This document shows, piece by piece, positions 32,719 through 44,800 of a DNA stretch of 64,000 nt (positions are counted from its first letter, which is position 1; every line of letters begins with the position of its first letter). Origin of the DNA: Prosapia bicincta (lineage: Eukaryota > Arthropoda > Insecta > Hemiptera > Cercopidae); NCBI GenBank assembly GCA_036971475.1, contig JBAIZL010000008.1:25719482-25783481 (forward strand), read 5' to 3'. The position numbers and the translations under genes were made by a program. Below the pieces are notes generated by a model. The model was not told the origin of the DNA, ran no database searches, and saw only the letters and a program-made list of their open reading frames with translations.

Positions 32719-32824
32719 GTTCTTCTAATCCTCCTTTACAAAATGGAAAAGTTCGGCTTTACAGTATGCGATTTTGTCCTTTTGCTCAAAGAGTACATCT
32801 AGTTTTAAATGCAAAAAAAGTACT
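32719..32824 (+). CDS. GstO: GSTO exon with active-site cysteine
   Basis: 106 nt. It enters with two bases completing a Gly codon and exits phase 2 at GTAAGT. It reads [20 protein letters not shown] and continues [13 protein letters not shown]. The cysteine of CPFAQR is the catalytic residue of omega GSTs. No initiator ATG is in frame here, so this is not the first coding exon. Confidence 0.94.
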
Positions 32825-35800
32825 GTAAGTACCATTTTATTATTTTTTACTAATTTATGTTAATTTAATTAAGTATAAAATTGTCATCACTATTTATTTG
32901 GTTCATATTCTTTAAAAAATTTACAAAAAACAGTCCTTGAAAGATAATTTTTAAAAAATACAAATATACATATTTCTTTACCAGATAGCCATTAGAGGTC
33001 TTCTTCAGCAGTACCAGCCACATGCTTCTATTCTTTCTCCAATACTGTATGGCATGAATCTCCTGTTCCTCTTTGATCCTCATATTTGAAGATAACCAAT
33101 TTCTCTAGATCTTTTTCATAAGTTGCTACTTTTTTTGCCTATGAAGAGCTTGACCAAATCTAACTCCTGCTAGGGGTGCATAATATGTCTCATCCGGCGA
33201 TCTAGGATCGTGGGAAATCTCAGGAAAATTATTTTGTTTCTGGGGAAATATAGTTTACCCAATTTTTTAAAATAATTTGTTTCCTTAGTGCGAATAATTT
33301 ATAAACTGTTTCTGAATAAAAAAAATTCAAAAGGTACCAAAACTCATTTAACAAACAGCTCAATAGGTTAGAATGTATATCTAGTTAGTTTTCTTGCAAC
33401 TACAGTAGCATATTGTGTTCTCCAATTGGCAGTATGGAGCAGCTTGGCTCCACATGAACGCAAGATTACACCCGATGTGGCATAAACTAACTAGCTTCTC
33501 ACTGTTAAAATCAAGCAGGCCACGCACACGCTTTTGATGCTAGGGGGATAAACAAACAAGCTGACAGGGGAGTGATATTTTTCTAAAAGCAGACTCAAGG
33601 TGCAAAAAACATCAAAAATTATCGAGGCTATTCAAAAAAACCCTGGTAGATTGAAGTTTCTGAATAACTCATCATTTATGAGAATGAGGTTTGTTAGAAT
33701 ACACACATTGTGTTTTGATTGTTTCTTTATGTTTGTACTAAGTTTATAAAGACTCACAGAGATACAAGACATGAGGTTAAGGACTGTGTTCAATTCACAA
33801 AGGCAATGGATGATTACTGATTGAAGTTTCTTAATAGCTACATAATTTGTCAGATAAGGTAATAAAACACTGTATTTGCTCATTTCATTCTTTTTAAAAA
33901 CTGATTTCTTAATTTAACAAATCAAATTAAGATTAGGTTAACATGATCCGTCAGTTCATTTACTTTAATATATCAAGATACAATAAATAACAATAACCCT
34001 TGCTACAAATATTTAAACTCCCTTGATGTATATTTCGCTAACACTGTTAGCATCATCAAAAGGTTACAAATATACTGAGTTCTAAAAACTAGAAAACCTA
34101 ATGACTACTCGCAATGGGCATCACTCCCACTACTTTGCCTAGTGACCGGATTATCCAATACCAGCGCTGCATGCAGGAACAAGACCACGCCCATCTTGAC
34201 AGATATAACTAAAAAACTAATTTACAAAACAGTAGGAATACTAAAAAAATAAATGATAGTGAAATAACACTAAAGTTGAATAATAATAAATGTAACATCA
34301 AAAACAATAATAAAATAGCATCTAATTAAACTATAATTACAACTACAGAAAAAAGTCATGTATTTGGTCGTAATAAGAAAATAAACTAGAACCAGGAATT
34401 GGGCCTTTATCAGCGTTCATCAACAAATCGCCTTTAGTTTGAGCAATAAATATACTCTCATAACTATTTGTAGCAAGGGTTATTGTTATTTGTTTATTAT
34501 ATTCACGCTACTGTGGCCTGTATATCAAGATACCTCCTTAGGTTTTAGTAATAACATTTATATTTTAGAATTATTTAGTTGGATTTTTCTATCTTCACAA
34601 AACACTATATAGTAGCAGCAGATCTATCCTGCACCATATGCCAGAACACTGATAAGTCAGGTATTTACTCATATAGAATGATATTTTATTGCTTGAGTAA
34701 TCTGTGCCCTGACTTTTGTTGGTGATTCCGAGAACTTTTCAAATTGCCCTCATGACTCCTTTAGAAATTTAAATATAAAAAGTAGTTGTATGTGTATAAT
34801 TATTAGTTTGAAATTTCTTATTGTTCATATATCACTTAAAAACATTATTCAACAATCAAAACAAATAGATACTTATTATCTCTTGGTAAAATTGTTTTGT
34901 TTTGTAATGTTTAGCTATGATGTTGTATACATTAATCTGACACAGAAACCAGAATGGTATTTAGAAAAGTTTCCTGCTGGTAAAGTACCAGCCATTGTGA
35001 TAGATGGAGCAGATTTATTTGAGAGTTTAATAATTTGTGACTTCCTGGATGAAAAGTTTCCTACCAGACCTCTTTATCCGAAAGACCCCTTACAGAAAGC
35101 AAAAGACAGACTGTTAGTTGAAAACTTCTCAAAGGTAACACAATACGTGCATTTTACTTGATTTATCTTTTCTCAATATTTATCTTCCAGTTGATTAGAT
35201 AACATAGTTTAATGTTATTGTGAAATATTCATTAATATGAAGTTAATTTCATTTTAATTCAAAAATGACTGTTAAATCATGATTAAAAAATGTATTATAA
35301 ATAAGATTTAAGGTTGTTATATAAGTCAAAGTAATTATTTAATAATAAAACAAACACAAATGGACAAGAAAATGAAATATTTCTCAGCTCAGGAAGTTCT
35401 GCAGTTCCATATGCTTAATTCAAAATGTTTTGAAAAACTGTCATCGCGTATCAGGCAGTCAGACATCCGTGATTATTTTTAAAAACATTATAAAATTATT
35501 ACTCTTTTTATTTTAACATTGTATGAATGGAAAAGGTTTTTTTAGCAATCAATTTCTTTTCTTTCTTCAATTTCTTTTTCTAAATTTTGTGTGTGCGTTT
35601 ATTAATTTTCACAGAAATACAGTAATTGGATACAAACAAATATGGAAGGTAAGATTTCAACAGTACATTCAATTTTTTTTTTATAGGTAGCATAACGTTT
35701 TGCACGATTTAAACTGTATATAGGCTATATAGGTTAGGTTCTGTTATCCAGAAATTGTTGATAACTGGCAACATACTGCTTCCAAAGGTGCTAGATATTA

Positions 35801-38800
35801 GTGCTTTTACTGCAATATGCTTTTAGATGTTTCCCAAAGACTCCCAATGGTTACCATTCAGCTCTCTTCAGTTGGGGAAACAAAAAGAGTTGCATGAAAC
35901 CTCTTGAAGCAGCTGGAATGTTTTGGTAGCATTCTTTTCAAGACGCACACAAAACTTGATAGTATACTGCAGTTCAAGCAAACACTCCATTGCGGCGTGT
36001 TACAAAGTAAAAAAAAAAAAACATTTCATGCAGAAGCTTGTCTTTCCGTTTCGAGTGCTTGGAGCAACTGCTTGTGTTGGATAACAGCACCAACCACGTT
36101 TCCCATCCCCGTTTTATACTGCTGCGATAGATAGTCAAGTGACAGTAAAATCATGTGCATTACTTTTACAATGAACCCTGACCTTGTTATATATTTTTTT
36201 TCTTTGTAGGTTATAACTCCCTTCTACAAAATAGCATTATCAGTTATATCAGATCCTCAAGTTTTGGAAGATCTATATTTGGGGCTTGATGAATTTGAAA
36301 GAGAGTTAGTCAAAAGAGGAACACCTTTTTATGGAGGTAATTATACAACTTTACATAATTATGTTGATGTAATTAAGTAAATGTCATTAGTAAAATGTTA
36401 TATTTATTATGATAATTTTTACATTGTAGTAAAGGTCAGTTTCAAGAAAACTACCTTGCCCATTTAAATGATGATTTCCTTCCGTTTCTGTACATGTTTC
36501 TTCATTAACACATTTTGAACATTATTGTATTTATTTTTATTTTAATCAACAAAGGAGAAAGTTACATTGGAATTAATATTGAAAATTTATCACTGTAACT
36601 TTATTACATATGATAGCGTAAAAAAACTTAATAAGCCAGTTACCGACTCCGTTCTTATTGGTAGGAGTTTTTAATGTTCACCATTCGTCTTGGGTATCTT
36701 CGACTAGCAACTTGTGAAGAGTGTAAGAATGGAACTGGACTTATGTCTGCTAAATGACGGTTCTCCTACTCATTTAGCAGCATCTACTGATGGATGGACA
36801 TCTGTTGACCTATCGTTCTGCCACCCTATTCTGCCTACTAGATGCCCGTTATCAGTGCTTAACGACATCTATGGAAGCGACCTTGTGCCCATAAGTATCA
36901 ATTTATGTGACTCCTCTCCCTGTTATGTTCAACATCCCCGTTGGATTTTGGGAAAAGCCAAATGGGGCGCCTTTAAAAAAATATTTTGTATCACTTGACA
37001 CGAACTATCTGACACCCATTGATGCAATTGTTAACATTTTACCAAGACGATTTTAAATGCCACTAAAAAGACCATTCCTCATAAATCATCTGTTCACGCA
37101 CACAGGCAACCTGTCCCATGGTGGAACGTTGAATGCATAGAAATCCTCTGATTACGACGAAGAGCTCTAAGGAGATTTAAGCGACACCCAACAAATGACC
37201 ACCTTCAGGAATATAAAACACTCCATGCAAAAGCACGGAGGATATTTAGGCTTAGTAGGGTGAACTCTTGAGCACAGTACATTAGCACAATTAGAAAAAC
37301 AACTCCATCCTCCACAGTATGGAGGAAGTTAAAATCAGTTAGTGGTACTTCCATTCCGTTGCCAGCTATTGTGTTAAAGCAATCAGATGGAAGATTGATC
37401 ACACAGAGTTGTGATATTGCTAATGTACTGGGATCATCATTTTCTAATTTCTTTGCTACTATAGCCTATAGTAGATTATTCCAGAGTAATAAACTGAAGG
37501 AAGAAGCAATACCGTTTGCTGTTGGGTTGTCTGGGGACTCTCCTTTGAACACTCCTTTCTCTATAGGGTAATTGGAGTCAGCTCTTGCGTCAACGAAGGA
37601 TTCTGCAACAGGTCCTGATTTCATTGTATACTCCATGCTGAAACATCTACCATTATCGGCAAAACTTGTCCTCATTCGAATATACAATTGTTTTTTCGAG
37701 GAGCGGCGTTTCCCCGATACATGGTTAGAAGCGATTGTAATTCCTCTTTTAAAGCCAGGTAAAGACAAAACCAATCCCAGTAGTTACAGGCCTATATCTC
37801 TTACCAGCTTCTTGTGCCAACTATTGAAGAAGATGGTCAACCACCGTCTTGTCTGGTACCTAGAAACCAATGAACTTCTTAGCAACGAACAGTGTGGTTT
37901 CAGCAAGGACGGTCATCAGTTGACCAATTGGTTTTGTTAGAATGCGCTACTCAAGATTCCTTTTTCTAGCATCAAACACTCGTTGCTGTTTTCTTCGATC
38001 TTGAAAAGGCATATGATATGCTATCGAAAAGAGGAATTCTGAACATTTTGAAATTACGACGTATACAAGGGAATGTCCTAGCATTCATCGCTAACTTCCT
38101 GTCAAATAGATCTTTCCGCATCTTGGAGGCACATATTCAAACAGTTATAAACAGGAGAATGTGTACCGCAGGGCAGCATGCTGACTATCATGCTATTTGC
38201 CGTTACAATAGATAGTATCACTAGTAATATACGATTTACGGTACACTGTTCACTTTTTGTAGATGACTTTTGTATTTATGTGCCTGCTCGTAGTATGGTA
38301 ACTGTGGAAAGATCATTGCAGTTAGCAATAAGCAGATTAGAGGAATGGTCAAGGACTACAGGTTCCAAATTCTCTGCTTCAAAGACCCAATTGTCGTAAA
38401 CGACATTCAAAGCATTTAGTCGTCGTAAACACCAGAAGCCGATCCTTTATTTTGATGGGATTCAGCTTTAAACTACGGATAGTGTTTGATTTTTAGGTCT
38501 TTTATTTGATAAAAGACTTTCATGGATCCCACATGTTCGTGATTTGAAGGTGAGATGTAGCAAGGAATTGGATATGTTAAGAGTCCTTAGTGGTATGAAT
38601 TGGGGAGCTGACAGAACTATTATGTTTCGATTTTATCTCGCAGTCGTTAGATCGCGCATAGATTATGGCTGTCAAGCCTATTTCCGCACGACTTACAGTT
38701 CTGAAACCTCTCAGTGCAGTCCACCACTCTGGACTCAGACTTGCTACCGGTGCGTTTAGAACTACTCCAATCCCTAGTCTTCTTGTCGAGGCTGGGGAAC

Positions 38801-41800
38801 CTTCCTTGTCAAAATGTCGTCAAATGCTACAAATATCGTAAATTTCTGGTCTTCGAAGTAAACCCGAAGTATCCGGCATTCAAAATGGTCTTCCATACCA
38901 ATACACACCTAATTACGATGCATGTCAACGTTCGACTGCTCCTTTCGGCATACAAACATTACGAATAATGGATAACCTTGGGGGTCAACTTCCTAAAATA
39001 TTTGAACGATCAGTGTGCTATCTACCTCCATGGTAATAAAAGCACCAAACTTCGATTTCTCATTGTCCAGTTACATAAAATACGATACTCCTGATGTGGT
39101 CTAGCACCAGGAATTTTTATCTATTTATAAATTTCATCAACACAGTGAAATTATTTTCACTGATGGGTCTAAACTGGACAATGGTGTTGGGCGTGCATTT
39201 TATGCTTCGGGATGTAGTTATATGTACGGATCGCTTGTAGTGTTTTCACGGCAGAACTATTTGCCATTTTAAAAGCATTAACTGTCATTCGATCTTGATC
39301 TTCCCACTACCTTTTGTGTTCTGACTCTAAAAGTCCTCTTCAGGATGTTTTCTTTGTTAACCCTTTAGTTGGGGACATTTTGTGTGCTGTACACAGGCTT
39401 TAATTGGAGGGTTCTAGGGGTAACATTCTGTTGGGTTCCTCGTCATTATGGTATACTTGGAAACACAAAAATGGATGAAGTGACGAAAAATGCTACAATT
39501 TTGGTGCCAATTACTCAACGAGATTTTGCATCTGATTATGTATGTTTTGCTAAATATATATTACTCGCTGCTTTGAATGACGAATGACACACTGTGATTC
39601 AGAATAAGCTGAGGGAAATTAAAGATACTGTCTGTCCATGGAGGTCTTCTTTTTGTTCAAAATGCAGGGAGGAAGTGGTCGTTATACGCCTTGGCATTGG
39701 TCACTCTTCGCAACTCTTGGATATTTGATGCGTCGTGAAGAATCACCAATATGTCAGTACTATGGAGATATCTTCACAATAAAACATATTTTGGTTGATT
39801 GTGTTGTTGTAACTAATATCCATGCCCTTTTTAATTCAAAAGGCAGTTTGAAGGTGGTGGTAAGGGACGATGCCTTGACCATTAACCGAGTGATCGCTTT
39901 CTTGCACCACTTGAACATATTTTTTACAATTTGATATTTAAAAATGCATGCTTTTATATTTATACATATATTTCTTTGTATAGTTTTATTTATTGATTAA
40001 AATTTAATATATTTTATGTTCTTGTTATAGTACATTTTTATATTATCCATCACCATGTAATTAGAAAGTGAAAGCAATAAAATAATGACTATAAATGTTT
40101 TGAAATGCTTGTCTTTACTCTTATAATGATGATGGCAATTAGCATATACTGTATGAAAGTTATAAATTAGTCATTTATCAGATTTGATCTTGTAGTTAAA
40201 GAAGCCTGTAAATGAATTTGTAATATTTGTTATAATAGAGTGTCTAGCGACAGGGAAAACCTGGAAAAGTCAGGGAATTTTAAGATTCTGGAAAATTCAG
40301 GGAAAATTTTAAAAAATCGGGAAAATATTTATTTTGATTAGAAACAAAACTAGTGGCCATTGCTCTCGAATATTTGGTATTGTAAGCCAGCGGGCTGGTT
40401 TATGGACAGGGCAGTCAGGAAATAACACTTCTTTATTTAGATGCTCATTATTTATTTGATAAGCCCGTTGCTATGACTTCAGGACTTAAATAATAAATGT
40501 GTCGAGTTGGTACAGCTGGGAAGTTTTAGCCTGGGCCGTGGCCTTGGGGTGCGCAGTGGTTCTGTTATCATATGAACGGGAGGGGATAACAGATAACTCA
40601 GTCTGATTCTGACCACACAGAACGCTGTGTAAACATTTGTAGCCAGCTATTTGTCTAGACTCGTGATAGTATGTGTTTTATTTGACGGTGATTATTTTTA
40701 CACTGTTTATTTCAACATGGAAGGTTCCAGTTTTCATTGCCTTAGCGGGCAATCGCGTCATGCAGATGTCGTCATTACCTCCCCTCCTTCCTTAGGATAA
40801 ATATAAACTAAAAGATGAAGTGACTGAAGCAGAGATTATATGGTACGTGAATTTAGTAATGCAACACTTCTTTACGCAATGCAGAAAATAGTGTGTGCCT
40901 CTTTCCAAGGATGTTCCCTGATAGCACCGGTGCACAGAACATGAGATTGCGGAAAGATAAAATTTCCTATAGTGTTGTATTCGGTTTATCAAATTATATT
41001 AAAGACCTGTTACTGACATCATTAAATTCAAATTCTAACTATGTAATTGGCTTTGATGAAAGTTTAAACAAAATATCACAAAGAGCCCAAATGGATTTGA
41101 GTGTTAGGTATTGGGATGCAGAGACGGATGAAGTGAAAGCTCGATATTTTGGTTCTGTGTTCCTTACAGACACAAAAGCAAAAGAGTTACTCAATTCGTT
41201 CTTAAAAGGTGTTCAAAGTCTGGATTTATCCAAGATCCTTCAGATATCAATGGATGGGCCCAATGTAAACTGGGCTTTCTATAGACATCTAAAAGAGGAA
41301 AAGTCGGGGAAAACTCACGGAATTTCTTCAAGCTATTTTACTAGACACCCTGTATAATGAAAATTAATTTTTATAAAACATTTTAAAATTATTATTAATT
41401 TATTTAGATGATTGTATCTCTTCAATAAAATGATTTACATAAAAAAAAATCAAGAATAAAAATGTCTTGCAATTAACTATAACAAAAGATAACAAAAATA
41501 GGAGGTAATTTTTAAGTTAATTTTGAATATCAAATTTATAATTGTAAATGTAAAGTTTGTCACCATATTAGAATTAAGAATTTAAAACTGTTTTTCAAAA
41601 TTTAAAATGTTTTAAATAGCAGCAAAAATTAAAGTTGAGTCCCTCATTTAAACTATGTTTTAAAATCAATAAATTGAATGATCCCAATAGTAGTACACTT
41701 AAAGATCATCTAATGTGTGTATGTACGCATACATGAAAGTGTATGTATACTTGGGCACATGCATACACATTCATGTGTGTTTCACTGATCTATGGTGTTT

Positions 41801-44800
41801 TTATGAAAACAATCAATAAATGGAATACAGTCGCTTATTGTGATCATATTTGTCAGAAGCATATTTGATAACAATAACCGAACGCTTAATCACGATGTAG
41901 TCTACAGCCGTACTACATTGAACTCACTGTATTATTGCCACAACTGTTTGTTCTGAACGATATGTAAGCCTATCATTACATTAAGTAATTCTAATTCTGT
42001 AACACTATAATTAAACTGTACTTACCAAATTTTGATGCTATTCTGGACAGTTTTATGTACAGTAGTAGAATTTCTATAACTTAGTTTTCTACTTGTTAAA
42101 ATTAGTGGGCATATTTCATGTCAGTTTATTTTATTCCACTATAGATTTTCTTAAAACACTGAATCTAGCATAATTGAAAAAATATATATAGAACTACGTA
42201 AAACACTATCAAAACATTTTAACACATAAAACTTCATTATAAAACACTTCAATCTTATTTACACTTCAAATTTACATTTACTTTTTCTCGAAGAATTCCT
42301 ATATATGTGACTGTCTGTAGTCTTCTCGTAAAATATTGTTTATAAATTGTTCATATTCATAATGTTTGTTGAAAAAACTGCCTTAGAATCTCAAGAGCTT
42401 GGTGAACTTCCTGCTTAGATCTTTGCGGTACATATTTATCATTTTCGTCATCCATATTTTTTATAATTCTAGCACGCATCTCTCCTCGATAAAAACTTTT
42501 GAGATTTTTAATTATGCCTTAGTCACATGGATGAATAATTGATGTAGTATTGGCCGGAAGGTAAATCACTTTGATGTGTTTTAGCGTAGTGCTTATGTCA
42601 TTATGTGCAGTGCAGTTGTCTAGTAGAAGGACATTGTTGCGTTTGAGGCTGGTATCCCATTTAGTCAGCCATTCATTAACAATTTTTGATGTCATCCAAG
42701 CATTGGAGTTTGAATGATATTCAACCGGTAGCTTTTTGATACCTTGAAAACACCGTGGATTTTTAGATTTACCGATAATTAAGAGTTTTTCTTTATGACC
42801 AACCATGTTAATACAACACAAAACAGTTATTCTTTATTTACATATTTTACAGCCGTTAGCACTTTCATTTTTAAAGAAGTAAGTATGTTCGGGTAAAGCA
42901 CGATAATAAAGTCTTGTTTCATCTGCGTTGTATATGCAGCTAGGAGAATACTCGGCCAAAATCTTTGGCCATTCGTATTGTAACCAGTCCTCAGCTTCAA
43001 CAAAATCAGCATTTTTTTTTCACCACACGTTTTCTTGTAAACAATGTTTTCCCTTTTCTTCCATCGATTGAACCATCCATCTGTGGCTTTAAAATTCTGT
43101 TTTCCTATTTTTTTGGCAAGATCCTCAGCTTTTAGACACATTAGTGGCCGTCAACTCGAGCATCTTTTTCGCGAACATTTTTAAACCACAATGCGGATAC
43201 TTCCCAGAACGATGTCTTTTGTTGTCAACATTTGCATTACACTTTGATAATGACAAGATTTTTTCTTTGTTGTTCAATATTTCATATAAGAGAGGTTGAG
43301 AAATGCCAAGTTGAGAAGCAGCGTTTCTTTGACTCATTTTTTGTAATTTACTGTACCTATCTAGAATATCAAGTTTTTGTTTAAGACTTAAATCCCGTCA
43401 TTTCTTTTGAGATTCGGACATCTTGCTATACTGTCCTTTGAAACTTCAAGTGACACTAAACTCTACAAAACAAACGAAAAAGATCTTTAAAAATTAAATT
43501 ATGTAAAATCACACTGAAATACTGTAAATGGTTCAGTAGTAACATCAACTAATGTTAACAAACAACTAAAGTCGACTCAGCGAGGCTAGGGTGTTTGCGT
43601 AAACAAAGAGTAAGGGAGACATTCTGAGAACTGTACTAAGTGCTGAAACCGTTATAAAGTATTACTGTCATTCTAAAAATAAACATTCTATGAATCGGGC
43701 ATCACTGTGTGTTGCACGTGCTGTTTACACTACTTTGTAGACATTTTTACTTGGTCTATGCTAGTATACGTTGACGCATATGACTTTGAATGGCAAATTA
43801 AATGATAATAATAAGCGAACAGATGATTACAATAAGCGGCCTAATTACAATGTATTAATATACGTCCGTGTTTGTTTTTCAATGAGACGATAACAATAAC
43901 CGAATGATAACATTAACCGTGATCACAATAAGGACTGTATTTAAAACAACATGAAGAAATTGTAGTTTGAACAGTAATTTCTTTTTGTTAACATTGAATA
44001 TAGGTTCAGATGTTATATCTCAGTAATTAGTATAAATAACATATTGTAAATGTTAAACTATTCTATTTAAAAAATCCTAATTTTGTGAATTATGGTATAG
44101 AACGCTCCTAAAGAAACTATTTGGTTGCTTGTATTATTTTGTATTTTAGGTAAACAGCCAGGAATGGCAGATTACATGATTTGGCCATGGGGTGAACGTC
44201 TTGAGATGATCCGAATACTAACTTCAGACCAATTCAAATTCCCTAAAGACAGATTTCTGCGCCTGGTATGACTTAAAAATAGTATTTTTCTGTATTTATT
44301 ATTACTGTTATAAATGTGTCTAAACCTTGAGAATATAGTCCACTAGGATTGATCAAGGTTTTCTTAAGGAAAATTTTGAAAAGAAATTGCTTCCAGTAAA
44401 AAAAAAAACAAATTACAAATTTTAACAAAGTATGCAAGAAAAATAACTAAATAGATTTCAAATATAAATGGAAGAGATTTAGCTGAAATTAGGCCTCACC
44501 TATATAATATTGTACAGTTCTAAATGTGCAATAAATGTATACACATTAAATGTAAAATTCAGTATAACTTTTACCTTTAATATTATTGAGTGAATTTATT
44601 GGATAAAAATTAGTTCCCAAATGATCTGCAATTGGTTGCAATTTAGATTTTTTCTGTTGAAAAGTGCATCTCATCTTACATTAATTATACCAACCATTAC
44701 AATAGTAAAATTGGAAATCCATGAGTTTAACACACATTAGAATTAGAATGAATGATTTATATGTATTAGTAATTTTAGTTTCCAGAAGGTACCCATCATT

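Noticed and set aside
33632..33883. 83-codon minus-strand open frame in a GST intron
   Set aside because: No domain, no splice-site context, background composition.
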